From an uncultured Bacteroidales bacterium (GTDB taxonomy: Bacteria; Bacteroidota; Bacteroidia; Bacteroidales; WCHB1-69): a stretch of 64,000 nucleotides of DNA. Location of the stretch: NCBI GenBank assembly GCA_900316305.1, contig ONCM01000007.1:1-64000 (forward strand), given 5' to 3'. The notes below the pieces were generated by a model. It searched no databases. It was not told where the DNA came from and saw nothing but the letters and a program-made list of their open reading frames with translations. Position 1 is the first letter of the stretch. Each line of letters begins with the position of its first letter. Of the stretch, positions 8,526 through 17,267 are shown in pieces. Position numbers and translations under genes: made by a program.

Positions 8526-9842
8526 ATGGCAGAATTCATCATCGAAGGCGGTCACCGCCTCCACGGCGAGATCACCCCGCAGGGCGCGAAGAACGAAGCC
8601 CTGCAGGTGCTCTCGGCCGTGCTGCTGACCGACGAGCCGGTCACCATTTCCAACATCCCGAACATCCTCGACACGCAGCGCTATCGCGAGATTTTGGCGT
8701 TGATGGGGGTGAAAATCACGGAAGTGGATGAGCATACGTTCACGTTCCAAGCGGAGGATGTCGATTTCGAGCAGCTGCGCACCGACGAGTTCTCGCGGCT
8801 ATCGACCAAGATCCGCGCCTCCATTATGGTGCTCGGTCCGCTGTTGGGTCGCTACGGCAAAGCCTACTCCGGCAAGCCCGGCGGTGACCAGATCGGACGG
8901 CGCCCGCTGACCACTCACTTTGAGGGGCTGGAGAAGCTCGGGGCGGTAATTTCCACCTCGCCGGACGAGAAGTTCTTCGAGCTGGAAGCCAAGCAGTTGA
9001 AGGGCTGCTACATGCAGTTGAACGAGCCTTCTGTGACGGGTACCGCCAACATCGTGATGGCGGCAGTGCTGGCGGAAGGCGAAACCACTATCTTCAACGC
9101 TGCGTGCGAACCCTATCTGTATCAGCTTTGCACCATGCTCAACAATATGGGTGCGAAGATTTCCGGTATTGGCTCCAACCTGCTGAAGATTCAAGGTGTC
9201 AAGAAGTTGCACGGATGCACGCACCGCATCTTCCCCGACATGATCGAAGTGGGTAGTTTCATCGGAATGGCGGCGATGACCCAGTCGGAGCTGACCATCA
9301 AGGATTGCGCCTGCGACCATCTCGGACTGATTCCTTACACCTTTGGGAAGATGGGCGTGCAGTTCGAGCGGAAGGGCGATGATCTTATTGTCCACGGGCA
9401 GGAACCGTACAGCATCTACTCCGACCCGCGCGAGGCCTCCATCCTGACCATCGCCGACGCTCCGTGGCCGGGATTCACCCCCGACCTCATCAGCATCGCC
9501 CTCGTGACAGCCATCCAGGCCAAGGGCAGCGTGCTGATTCACCAGAAAATGTTCGAGAGCCGTCTCTTTTTCGTTGATATGCTGCAGTCAATGGGCGCAC
9601 AGATCGTGTTGTGCGACCCGCACCGCGCCATCGTGGTCGGCCTTGCACGTGAAAAACGACTGAGAGCCACCAAGATGTCCTCCCCCGACATCCGCGCCGG
9701 CATCGCGCTGCTCATCGCGGCCATGAGCGCCGAAGGCAAGAGCGTGATCCAGAACGTTGAGCAGATCGACCGCGGCTACGAGCACATTGTGGAGCGGCTG
9801 AACGCGCTGGGGGCGAAGATCGAACGGGTGTCCCAATTATGA
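8526..9842 (+). CDS. murA: UDP-N-acetylglucosamine 1-carboxyvinyltransferase
   Basis: A 438-residue enzyme of the EPSP synthase/MurA fold. It transfers enolpyruvate from PEP to UDP-GlcNAc, the first committed step of peptidoglycan synthesis. It opens with the substrate lysine region GAKNEALQVL. It also has NIPNILD, GRYGKAYSGKPGGDQIGRRP, and C-terminal DIRAGIALLIA with the catalytic-loop arginine. The residue matching the catalytic, fosfomycin-binding cysteine (C115 in E. coli) is Asp121 (GAC at 8886-8888). Aspartate keeps activity but prevents fosfomycin alkylation in known examples. The stop TGA sits in a short aattatga array, then comes a strong terminator. Confidence 0.95.
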   Translation: MAEFIIEGGHRLHGEITPQGAKNEALQVLSAVLLTDEPVTISNIPNILDTQRYREILALMGVKITEVDEHTFTFQAEDVDFEQLRTDEFSRLSTKIRASIMVLGPLLGRYGKAYSGKPGGDQIGRRPLTTHFEGLEKLGAVISTSPDEKFFELEAKQLKGCYMQLNEPSVTGTANIVMAAVLAEGETTIFNAACEPYLYQLCTMLNNMGAKISGIGSNLLKIQGVKKLHGCTHRIFPDMIEVGSFIGMAAMTQSELTIKDCACDHLGLIPYTFGKMGVQFERKGDDLIVHGQEPYSIYSDPREASILTIADAPWPGFTPDLISIALVTAIQAKGSVLIHQKMFESRLFFVDMLQSMGAQIVLCDPHRAIVVGLAREKRLRATKMSSPDIRAGIALLIAAMSAEGKSVIQNVEQIDRGYEHIVERLNALGAKIERVSQL

Positions 9843-9866
9843 ATGTTGAATTATGAATTATGAATG
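9834..9866 (+). repeat. attatga heptamer array at the murA stop
   Basis: Units of 7 bp (aattatg, aatgttg, aattatg, aattatg). The first unit contains the murA stop codon. Confidence 0.75.
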
Positions 9867-9867
9867 A

Positions 9868-9911
9868 GCCCGGACGGACGCTGTGAGATGTGTCCGCCCG
9901 GACTTTTTTTT
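9868..9911 (+). terminator. Intrinsic terminator after murA
   Basis: The stem CCGGACGGAC (9870-9879) pairs with GTCCGCCCGG (9892-9901) with one mismatch, and a run of eight T follows (9904-9911). Confidence 0.7.
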
Positions 9912-9934
9912 CACCACTAAAAAACCTATCAAAA

Positions 9935-10042
9935 ATGAAAATCGCGAAATTCAACTTTGCATTGGCAGCCACTTTCACCCTTTTGATGTTTGCCGGCTGC
10001 ACGAACAACAAAACCCAAACACAGGAACCGGCTCAGGAATAA
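9935..10042 (+). CDS. Tiny lipoprotein (35 residues)
   Basis: The ATG at 9935 opens a 35-codon frame: a basic start (MKIAKF), a hydrophobic segment and a good lipobox (LMFAGC, cysteine at residue 22). Only about 14 hydrophilic residues follow (TNNKTQTQEPAQE). Such a peptide would be exported, acylated and anchored with a very short tail, in the size range of entericidin-like and other mini-lipoproteins. The function is unknown. It lies only 24 bases after the murA terminator, too close for an obvious promoter, so it may depend on readthrough. The composition fits a real lipoprotein more than a chance frame, but no homologue could be checked. Confidence 0.55.
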   Translation: MKIAKFNFALAATFTLLMFAGCTNNKTQTQEPAQE

Positions 10043-10098
10043 ACCTGATTGCTTCCTCGTCACGGACAACGGGTGCGTTACTCGAAGTTTTTCAAGCG

Positions 10099-11997
10099 TC
10101 AGGATTTCCCGGAATAATAGATAACCCCATTCTCGCTGACATACGCCCACAGTTGCGCGTAAAAGTCGTTTTGGCAAAGGGTGGCGCTGTTGCCCACGAT
10201 GATGAGCTTCATCCGGGCGCGCGTGATGGCGACGTTCATCCGGCGCAGGTCCTTGAGAAATCCGATGGCGCCGCGCTCGTTGTCGCGCACCATACTGATG
10301 AGGATGACATCGCGCTCCTGCCCTTGGAAGCCGTCCACGGTGTTGACGGTGATGTGGCTGTGGATGGGCGCCAGCGTGCGGCTGCGTCCCACAAGTTTGC
10401 GCAACAGGGCTACCTGGGCCTTGTATGGGGAGATGACCCCGTAGGTGGTGCTCTTGAAGAGCTCGGGATCAATGGCCGTCTGCCGGATGTAGTCCTTGAG
10501 GACTTGCATCACCAACGCGGCCTCGTCGTGGTTGGAACGGCTCTGCGAGGCACTGAGACGCTCGGCAAAATGGCTGCCGGCCGTGTCCAGCCACACCAAC
10601 GGCGCGTCCCAGTCGGCGAGCGTGCGGTTGGCCACCTCGGGCGCCGCCTTGAGCCGTCCTTCGTAGAACCACTGCGAGGAGAACCCCATAATCTGACGGT
10701 TCATCCGGTATTGGGTGTCCAACAGCGTGACACACGAGGGCTTGGATAACACCACCTTCTGCATCAGCGTGTCAGACAGACCGCCGCGTGCCGCCTCCGG
10801 GCATTGGATGGTAGGGGGTAGTTGCTGGTGGTCGCCGGCGAACACCACCCGATCGGCGCGCAGGATAGCGGCCCAGCAGGCAGCCTCTATGGATTGGGTG
10901 GCCTCGTCGATGAAAAGCGTGCCGAAACGGTATCCCCCAAGCAGCCGATGTGCGCTGCCGACGAGGGTGCTGGCAATCACTTCTGCCTCCTGCAATACCT
11001 CTTCGTGTATTTTCACTTCCAACTCGTCACGGCGTTTCTGGAGACGCCGCAGGCGGTTGGCGCGCCGGCTTGAGGGCTCCTCTCCTGCATAGATGTCGCG
11101 GATGAGCTTGCGTACACCCCACAACTCTGGATAGTCAGGATGGGCGGCATACTGCCGTTCGTATGTGTGTTCCATCAGTGGACGGCTGATGCGCAGGGGA
11201 TTGCCGATGCGAACCACACGCACCCCCCGTTCGATGAGTTTCTCGCAGATCCAATCCACCGCGGCATTGCTTGGGGCAGATACCAACACCCGCGGCTCAC
11301 GACGCACCGTCTCGATGATGGCCTCCACCAATGTGGTGGTCTTGCCAGTGCCGGGGGGACCGTGAACCACCGCCACCTCGCGCGCCTCCAAGATGCGCTG
11401 CACGGCCTCGTTCTGGCTCGGATTGAGGTGAGGGAAGACCATCCGGGGCAAGGTGCGGAAAGTGGGCTCCTGCATGCCGATGAGCGTCTCCCGCAAATGG
11501 ACCATCTTTTCACTCTCTATGCTTATAGCCTTCTGCAAGGCCTCCTCCATCACCTGGTAAGTGGTGTCGTCGAAAGCAATACGCACGCCCACATCGTCAT
11601 GTTCTGCCATGCGTCGCAACTGAAATGCGGTATCCGGGACATCGAGCGCCAGCTGCATGACACGTCCCTCCACACGCTGCACCGTTGCGCCGGAGACAAG
11701 CGTTTCCACAGGATGCTTCCCGCTTTTGTCACGGCGGAAAAAAGAGACGCACTTACCCGGCTCGAACTCACTGTCAGGGCTGACAGCAAAATCGGCAGTA
11801 TATTCCACCTCCAAGACACACTGGTTCAAGGCATTGTAGAAAGACTTGCCCAAACGCACAGGAAACCAGCAACGGCTGTTGAGATGGCCGTGCTGCAGAG
11901 AGGCTTGGAAGGAGTTTTCCAAGTCCTGCTGGTCGTATGCTTTCTCCAAGGAGATCAGCCGCAGCTGTTTTTGCAGGGATTCAACGGATTTCATCAA
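10099..11997 (-). CDS. Superfamily 1B (Upf1/IGHMBP2-like) DNA/RNA helicase
   Basis: A 632-residue protein. An N-terminal region of about 190 residues (the OB/stalk portion in this family) leads into the helicase: Walker A GPPGTGKTTT, Ia-like SAPSNAAVDW, Walker B FIDEATQS, motif III AGDHQQLPPT, motif IV LDTQYRMN, motif V VDGFQGQERDVI, and motif VI VAITRARMKLIIVGN. The Ala-Thr after Asp-Glu in Walker B and the motif order fit Upf1-like 5'-3' helicases acting on RNA or DNA; the biological role in bacteria is not settled. It is monocistronic on the minus strand, in a different orientation from its neighbours. Starts MMKSVE; either Met could initiate. Confidence 0.88.
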   Translation of the reverse strand: MMKSVESLQKQLRLISLEKAYDQQDLENSFQASLQHGHLNSRCWFPVRLGKSFYNALNQCVLEVEYTADFAVSPDSEFEPGKCVSFFRRDKSGKHPVETLVSGATVQRVEGRVMQLALDVPDTAFQLRRMAEHDDVGVRIAFDDTTYQVMEEALQKAISIESEKMVHLRETLIGMQEPTFRTLPRMVFPHLNPSQNEAVQRILEAREVAVVHGPPGTGKTTTLVEAIIETVRREPRVLVSAPSNAAVDWICEKLIERGVRVVRIGNPLRISRPLMEHTYERQYAAHPDYPELWGVRKLIRDIYAGEEPSSRRANRLRRLQKRRDELEVKIHEEVLQEAEVIASTLVGSAHRLLGGYRFGTLFIDEATQSIEAACWAAILRADRVVFAGDHQQLPPTIQCPEAARGGLSDTLMQKVVLSKPSCVTLLDTQYRMNRQIMGFSSQWFYEGRLKAAPEVANRTLADWDAPLVWLDTAGSHFAERLSASQSRSNHDEAALVMQVLKDYIRQTAIDPELFKSTTYGVISPYKAQVALLRKLVGRSRTLAPIHSHITVNTVDGFQGQERDVILISMVRDNERGAIGFLKDLRRMNVAITRARMKLIIVGNSATLCQNDFYAQLWAYVSENGVIYYSGKS

Positions 11998-12070
11998 TAA
12001 ATACGGATGTTCCCGACAATCTTACCACAGAATAAGACCTGTTTTAGGCAGAATCAACAGAGCCGCGGCT

Positions 12071-12385
12071 CTATTTCTCCCAGCAGGTCACGACAGGATG
12101 GAGAATGAGGCCGACATACGTATAATCGAGGCCGGCAGCGTCATAATAGTTCAATGACGAGCAGCTGCCGGTGGTGGAGACGGTGTCGCGGTAATAGGTT
12201 TTCTCCTGCGGAAGGGCGGGCCCTGACTTGAGATAGATGGGTTGTCCGGCGGCGTTCCACAGCGCGGAATCCACCACTTCGTTCTCGAGATCATAGGCGC
12301 AGGTACAGTCCACATAGTTGGTGCAGCCTGTCACAAAGAGGGCGAAAAAGGTCAAAACACAGACGGATGTGATAATTTTCTTCAT
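12071..12385 (-). CDS. Small secreted lipoprotein, unknown function
   Basis: The ATG at 12385 is preferred over a longer frame because it begins a lipoprotein signal peptide (MKKIITSVCVLTFFALFVTGC, cysteine at residue 21) and follows a TATTTTTG promoter. The product is 104 residues. The mature part contains several cysteines (CTNYVDCTCAYD, GSCSSLNYYD, VTCWEK), which could form disulfides in the periplasm. No family is recognised. It stands alone between the helicase gene and a glycosyltransferase gene. Confidence 0.65.
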   Translation of the reverse strand: MKKIITSVCVLTFFALFVTGCTNYVDCTCAYDLENEVVDSALWNAAGQPIYLKSGPALPQEKTYYRDTVSTTGSCSSLNYYDAAGLDYTYVGLILHPVVTCWEK

Positions 12386-12408
12386 ATCTCGGATGTTTAA
12401 AACAACGG

Positions 12409-12416
12409 CAAAAATA
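12409..12416 (-). promoter_or_regulatory. -7 element for the small lipoprotein gene
   Basis: CAAAAATA here reads TATTTTTG on the minus strand, 24 bases before the ATG at 12385. Confidence 0.6.
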
Positions 12417-12512
12417 CATTTTTTAGTCAAGCCTAAGATGTTTCCGAAAAAATCGTATTTTCGCCATGCTAAAAATACACCAATGAGTCACGGAAAAAAC
12501 ATCTGCAAGGCT

Positions 12513-12604
12513 TTAACCCTCAAAACACTAACCTCTTTAACCATTAACCGTTAACCCTTAACCCTTAAACTCTAAACTCTAAACCATAAACCATAAACCA
12601 TAAT
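12513..12604 (+). repeat. Mixed heptamer array (ttaaccc, taaactc, aaaccat) before a glycosyltransferase
   Basis: The unit drifts along the array from ttaaccN to taaactc to aaccata while keeping a 7-bp step. The last unit abuts the start codon ATG at 12603. Confidence 0.8.
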
Positions 12605-13385
12605 GATCACCGGCATCATCACCACCCTGAACGAATCCAAGAACATCGAGGCATGCGTGCGCTCGCTGCAGCGCGTGTGCGACGAGGTCATCGTCACCGA
12701 CTCCTGCAGCACCGACAACACCGTCGAGCTGGCGGAGAAGGCCGGCGCGCGCGTGTTTGTGCACCCCTACATCGGCGACGGGCCGCAGAAGAACCTCCCG
12801 CTGGAGCACGCCAAGAACGAGTGGGTGCTCAGTCTCGATGCCGACGAACGGCTCACCGACGAACTCGTGGCGGCCATCCAACAGCTGGATTTGGAACATA
12901 CACCCTACGACGGTTTCGCCATCCGGCGGCGCAACTACATCGGCGAGCGGTGGGTGAAGGCCTGCAATTGGTATCCCGACTGGCTGGTGCGACTTTACCG
13001 CAAGGACAAGCTGCGGTTCCTCGACCGCAAGCAGCACGCCTTCGTGCCGGAAAAGAACACGAAACGGCTCAAAGCCGACATCATCCACTACCGCTACAAG
13101 AACTACGACAGTCTGTTTGCAAAGCCGGAGCGCAACTACAGTTCACGGGGCGCGAAAATCCTCTATCTGCAGGGTAAAAAGGCGAACGCTTTTTCGCCCT
13201 TTTTCCACGGCTTGGCAGCTTTTATCAGCAACTACTTCTTCCGTGGCGGCATCCTCGGTGGCCTCGACGGCTACGTCCTCTCCCGTGCCGTCGCCCACAA
13301 CAGCTTCCTCAAGTACGCGAAACTGTTGGAATATCAGCGGGATAAGTCCGTGAGAGATGCAGAGGACTGGGACTCGGTGTGGTAG
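12603..13385 (+). CDS. Family 2 glycosyltransferase (WaaE/KdtX-like)
   Basis: A 260-residue GT-A glycosyltransferase. N terminus ITGIITTLNESKNIEACVRSL is the nucleotide-sugar-binding start of GT2. VTDSCSTDNT and the metal-binding LSLDADERL (DxD-type) follow. The compact length and C-terminal aromatic/basic region (YFFRGGILGGLDGYVLS) resemble lipopolysaccharide-core beta-glucosyltransferases of the WaaE type, acting at the inner face of the inner membrane. The acceptor is unknown. The start codon abuts one heptamer array and the stop TAG opens another. Confidence 0.85.
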   Translation: MITGIITTLNESKNIEACVRSLQRVCDEVIVTDSCSTDNTVELAEKAGARVFVHPYIGDGPQKNLPLEHAKNEWVLSLDADERLTDELVAAIQQLDLEHTPYDGFAIRRRNYIGERWVKACNWYPDWLVRLYRKDKLRFLDRKQHAFVPEKNTKRLKADIIHYRYKNYDSLFAKPERNYSSRGAKILYLQGKKANAFSPFFHGLAAFISNYFFRGGILGGLDGYVLSRAVAHNSFLKYAKLLEYQRDKSVRDAEDWDSVW

Positions 13386-13410
13386 TTAGTAATTAGCAGT
13401 TAGTAGTTGC
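13383..13410 (+). repeat. ttagtag-type heptamer array at the glycosyltransferase stop
   Basis: Units tagttag, taattag, cagttag, tagttgc with 7-bp spacing. The first contains the TAG stop of the gene ending at 13385. Confidence 0.7.
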
Positions 13411-13583
13411 AGGGGTGGTACTTTTGTTTACTTTAACCATTGAATTTTGAAACCTGAATTTTGAAACCAGAAACCAGATAAAGAGGGGAGCAAGTTCATT
13501 TCACTAGTGATACGTATATTCCCCAAAAAACTGCTAACTTCTAACTAAAAAAATTGTATTTTCGCGCCGTAATTTTTGAAATA

Positions 13584-14393
13584 ATGAAAAGTAGAATCAT
13601 ACGGTTTTTAGCAGTAGCTTTGTTTTGTGCTTTTATGGCACAAGATGTTGCTGCACAGCGGTTTATTGGTTCCGTGGTGGCGGGGTGCAACTTCTCCCAG
13701 ATTGAGGGTGACAACATACATGGTTTCACCAAAGTGGGCTTCAACGGCGGTTTGGGACTGACACTTCCCGTCAACCAGAAGCAGACATGGTTGGTTTCGA
13801 TTGAACTGCTGTATTCGATGAAGGGCTCTGTGAAGAAATACCCCAAGGAAGGCTATTTTGACACATTGGTCTATGCCCCTACCATGTATGAGAATGTGGA
13901 TCGTTCGGTGCCCTTCGATCCGAAAACCAAGTGCAATATTTCCCTTGACTATGTGGAGATTCCCGTGTTGATTCACTATGAAGACCGTTATTCTGGATGC
14001 ACATTCGGTCTGGGTTTCTCTTGGGGGCGTCTGGTGCGCGCGCATGAAGTGTATTACGGCTTCACCCGCAAGATTGATGCCCGTTCTGGCACATACAAGA
14101 AGAACGACTGGTCGGTTATCGCCGATTTTAATGTCCGGCTGTACAAGAATCTGAACTTGAACATTCGTTGGCAGTATTCGATGGTGCCGATCCGTGTTCA
14201 GCGTTTCGATTATCAGCTTTCTGACCCGGATCATTCTATTCTGTCTGAAACGAATAAATATTTCAACCATGTGATTTCCACACGGTTAATATATTATATC
14301 AACGAAAAGTTTTACGAGAACACGCGTGTCAACAAGTATGGCCAGCGAATGGGCGTCAAATGGTTGCGCGAAGTTCCTGAATATAACAATTGA
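13584..14393 (+). CDS. PorT-like outer-membrane beta-barrel protein
   Basis: The ATG at 13584 is chosen because it begins a clean signal peptide (MKSRIIRFLAVALFCAFMAQDVAAQ). The product is 269 residues. The mature protein has the amphipathic alternation, RFIGSVVAGCNFSQIEGD opening strand, and GFNGGLGLTLPV of the PorT-like outer-membrane beta-barrel family of Bacteroidota. It is probably about eight strands. The substrate or partner is unknown. The next gene starts 3 bases after its stop, and the pair looks like one operon with the MgtC gene behind. Confidence 0.72.
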   Translation: MKSRIIRFLAVALFCAFMAQDVAAQRFIGSVVAGCNFSQIEGDNIHGFTKVGFNGGLGLTLPVNQKQTWLVSIELLYSMKGSVKKYPKEGYFDTLVYAPTMYENVDRSVPFDPKTKCNISLDYVEIPVLIHYEDRYSGCTFGLGFSWGRLVRAHEVYYGFTRKIDARSGTYKKNDWSVIADFNVRLYKNLNLNIRWQYSMVPIRVQRFDYQLSDPDHSILSETNKYFNHVISTRLIYYINEKFYENTRVNKYGQRMGVKWLREVPEYNN

Positions 14394-14395
14394 TT

Positions 14396-15472
14396 ATGAA
14401 GAAAACTCTGATTATATGTGTGTTGCTGGCTTGTATGGGATTGGTTTTCCGTCAGTGCAAGCCCTTGGACCTCACTGCCGATTACAAAGACATCTCCATC
14501 TCGTATGGGATTTTGAATGTCAAGGATAACGTCCATTATTTCAAAGTTTATCGTGGTTTTATCACTGACGATAACTCCTACGTGGCAGCTTCCGAATGGG
14601 ACAATATCTACTATCCGGTGGATTCGATAGAAGTCCGTCTGGAGGAGTACAATAACGGCAAGATCACGCGCAGTGCCGTGCTGGACACCACGACCGCCAT
14701 TCCCAAGGAGGAGGGCGCCTTCCACAACCCGAAACAGCTGCTCTATTATTCGAATTGGAAGTTGGATCCTGAGCGGGTCTATCGCCTTGTTATCCATCGA
14801 AATAGCACAGGTGAGGAGGTCTATGCCGAGACGGTGATGGTGCACGATTTCGGCATCAAGCGTCCGATGGTCACCTGGAACATGAACCTCAATCAGCCGT
14901 ACAAGATGATTTTCTATTCGGCGGAGAATGCGGCCATGTATGACGTTTACCTCACGTTTTACTACATTGAGGTGGACAAGGGAACGGGGGCGATCGAACA
15001 TAAGAAGATTTCGCGGAAACTTAACGGGGATTACATCCGTGCGACTTCCACGGATGAGGTGATTTTCATGGGATTCACTCCGGAATCCTTCTTCAACACC
15101 ATTATTCAAGGAATTGAAACGAACGACCGTGTGACCCGCTATATCGATTCGATTGAAGGTCAACCGTATTATTGTATGCGTCTGACTGTTTGGGCTGCAA
15201 ACCAGAACTATCTGACATACAGGGAGGTGGCGACGCCGAGCAGCAGTATCGTGCAGAACAACTTGGAATACACCAACTTTATCTCTGAAGATGGGAGCGC
15301 CTACGGATTGGTGGCGTCACGTAATTATGCTTACAAAGATTTGACCATGGATAATACGACGGGCCACAATGAAGATACGCTGGTGCACAGCGCTCGTACC
15401 CGTCGGTTGAACTTCGACTATTACCGGTATTCTCCGGAATTTCCCAGTAATGATAGGGGATTGAGACGATGA
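14396..15472 (+). CDS. DUF4249-like secreted protein
   Basis: The ATG at 14396 starts 358 residues, beginning with a hydrophobic export signal (MKKTLIICVLLACMGLVF) followed by RQC. The cysteine could be a lipidation site, although arginine and glutamine before it make a poor lipobox. The remainder is rich in beta strands and aromatic residues and resembles DUF4249 proteins, which in Bacteroidota often accompany outer-membrane receptors. It follows the beta-barrel gene by two bases and overlaps mgtC by 4 (ATGA), so translation is probably coupled. A joint envelope role with the barrel is inferred. Confidence 0.55.
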   Translation: MKKTLIICVLLACMGLVFRQCKPLDLTADYKDISISYGILNVKDNVHYFKVYRGFITDDNSYVAASEWDNIYYPVDSIEVRLEEYNNGKITRSAVLDTTTAIPKEEGAFHNPKQLLYYSNWKLDPERVYRLVIHRNSTGEEVYAETVMVHDFGIKRPMVTWNMNLNQPYKMIFYSAENAAMYDVYLTFYYIEVDKGTGAIEHKKISRKLNGDYIRATSTDEVIFMGFTPESFFNTIIQGIETNDRVTRYIDSIEGQPYYCMRLTVWAANQNYLTYREVATPSSSIVQNNLEYTNFISEDGSAYGLVASRNYAYKDLTMDNTTGHNEDTLVHSARTRRLNFDYYRYSPEFPSNDRGLRR

Positions 15473-16137
15473 ACATGATGTGGACTTTCATAATCAGATT
15501 GCTGCTTGCGACGATTTTCGGGGCACTGATCGGTCTGGAGCGTGAGTATCACGCGAAGGAGGCGGGTGTGCGTACGCATCTGTTGGTCGCGCTGGGCTCC
15601 TGTCTCTTCATGATTCTCTCCATCTATGGCTTTGACGCCTTTCTGGATCACGACAACGTCAGTTTCGATCCGTCACGTATTGCCTCCCAGGTGGTTACGG
15701 GTATCGGTTTCATCGGTGCGGGCACCATTATCCTGCATAAGCAGGCGGTGCGCGGACTGACAACCGCCGCCGGCGTCTGGGTGACTGCCGCTATCGGACT
15801 CGCGTGCGGTAATGGCATGTACATCCTTGCCGGAGTGACCACCGTCACTGTGCTCAGTTCATTAGGACTTATCAACCTTTATTTGCCCTCTCTCTCCCAA
15901 CGGGAACGCCAGATCACCTTTCTGGCGGAGGATTACAATGTCCTGACCGACATTTTGGAAAATCTCCGAAAGGAAAAAATCATCGTGCTGAACTACGAAA
16001 TGCGTAAGGATGCGGAAGAAAACAATGGCAAAATGCTGATTGTCTTGAAGATAAGAATGAAAAGATACGACACCATCGAAAGCATGACCTCAATCCTGAA
16101 GAATTTTGAGAAGGTAGAACTGGTGCAAATTGCGTAA
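15469..16137 (+). CDS. MgtC/SapB family inner-membrane protein
   Basis: A 222-residue protein with about five N-terminal transmembrane helices carrying the MgtC core: LIGLEREYHAKEAGVRTHLLVALGS, then GIGFIGAGTI and RGLTTAAGVWVTAAIGLACG. A C-terminal cytoplasmic domain of about 80 residues follows (ACT-like in the family). MgtC proteins are linked to magnesium limitation and to control of membrane ATP synthase; the role here is unproven. It overlaps the preceding gene by 4 bases. Downstream, on the other strand, is the glycosyltransferase/flippase operon, reached through a ggtcaat array. Confidence 0.88.
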   Translation: MNMMWTFIIRLLLATIFGALIGLEREYHAKEAGVRTHLLVALGSCLFMILSIYGFDAFLDHDNVSFDPSRIASQVVTGIGFIGAGTIILHKQAVRGLTTAAGVWVTAAIGLACGNGMYILAGVTTVTVLSSLGLINLYLPSLSQRERQITFLAEDYNVLTDILENLRKEKIIVLNYEMRKDAEENNGKMLIVLKIRMKRYDTIESMTSILKNFEKVELVQIA

Positions 16138-16181
16138 GTTCAACGGTCAATAGTCAATGGTCAATGGTCAACGGTCAATTG
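16137..16181 (-). repeat. tgaccat-type heptamer array between convergent genes
   Basis: The plus strand reads ggtcaat/ggtcaac/agtcaat in 7-bp steps. On the minus strand this encodes the last residues (LTVDH) and TGA stop of the glycosyltransferase at 16161-17267. Confidence 0.85.
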
Positions 16182-17267
16182 ATAAATTTTTAAGTATTTT
16201 CCCCCGACTATTTCCGGTGAGCAGATTCCCATCGCGTTATTTCGAATTGTTTCAGCATGGAACTGCTCGATGTTATCCAGCATAAATTCCAATTTTTCAA
16301 TTAATTGTGTTTCGTCTTTGGGGGCGATGAGGATGGCGTTGTCCTTGTTGGCGATTTCCGGGATACCGCCCACGGTGGTGGCGATGGCCGGGGTGCCCGT
16401 GCAGAACGATTCCAGCAGGACACACGGTTGGTTCTCATAGTTCGAGAACATCAGGAAAAAGTCGGAATTTTGCAGCAGCGAAGCAATCTCGGCCGAAGTT
16501 TTGCGTCCCAGGAAGTGGACGATGGAGTCTAGTCCGCGCTCCCGCACGTATGTCTCCGCCAGAATATTCCGGAAGTCGTGTACAATATTGAGCTCGAAGT
16601 CGTTGCGGCGTTGGCTGAGCGCATCCATGGCTCGCAGGATGCCCATGATGTTCTTCGCGTCGTTGTCGAGGGTGGAGACGTGCAGAATCTGCTTTTTCGG
16701 CCGTGCCCCTGTCGGGGATTTCAGCGAAAAGATGTCGGGGTTGACCACGTTGCCGACCACCGTTTGCGGTTTTTTTGCGGCGGCGGGCACGGTGGCGGAA
16801 ATGTTGCCCAGCAGGTTCTGCGACACGGCGGTGACGTGGCTGGCATGACGGTAGATGTAGCGCAAAGCCCATTTCGCATACCATCGGAGCGATTCTCTGT
16901 TCATGGGTTGGTAGATGGACCAATGTTCGCTGATTATCAGTGGAATATGATACTTTTTAGCAATTCGGGTGGCTACGATGCCGAGGGGTAGCGCCACATG
17001 CAGATGGATGAGGTCTGGCTTGCCGTATTTTTTTATAATGTTCTTGAATTCAGTTAGATAAGCATTGAATAGCTCGTTCCTGTTTTGATAATGAACTGCG
17101 TGAAAATGGATGTTCTCAGGAACTGGTGGCTCAAAACCTTCAGCCGTGTGATGAAGGATAATCGATTCGGTGGCTTCTCCTACAGTCTCGATCTGCCGCA
17201 AGATGAAATTGCCGTTCAGCGGTCGTTCCGCATCGGGAAACCAAGAGGGGATATGTACTACTAACAT
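16161..17267 (-). CDS. Family 4 (GT-B) glycosyltransferase
   Basis: The start at 17267 is chosen because AAAGGAG precedes it and the protein then opens with MLVVHIPSWFPD, as in GT4 enzymes. It has 368 residues. N-domain: LNGNFILRQ, LIHLHVALPLGIVA and SEHWSIY. C-domain: ILHVSTLDNDAKNIMGIL, VHFLGRK, and the donor-binding ENQPCVLLESFCTGTPAIATTVGGIPEI (E-x7-E type). It retains a nucleotide-sugar glycosyltransferase fold and probably extends a surface polysaccharide in the cytosol. Its start overlaps the end of the flippase gene by 7 bases. The last residues come from the heptamer array. Confidence 0.88.
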   Translation of the reverse strand: MLVVHIPSWFPDAERPLNGNFILRQIETVGEATESIILHHTAEGFEPPVPENIHFHAVHYQNRNELFNAYLTEFKNIIKKYGKPDLIHLHVALPLGIVATRIAKKYHIPLIISEHWSIYQPMNRESLRWYAKWALRYIYRHASHVTAVSQNLLGNISATVPAAAKKPQTVVGNVVNPDIFSLKSPTGARPKKQILHVSTLDNDAKNIMGILRAMDALSQRRNDFELNIVHDFRNILAETYVRERGLDSIVHFLGRKTSAEIASLLQNSDFFLMFSNYENQPCVLLESFCTGTPAIATTVGGIPEIANKDNAILIAPKDETQLIEKLEFMLDNIEQFHAETIRNNAMGICSPEIVGGKYLKIYQLTVDH

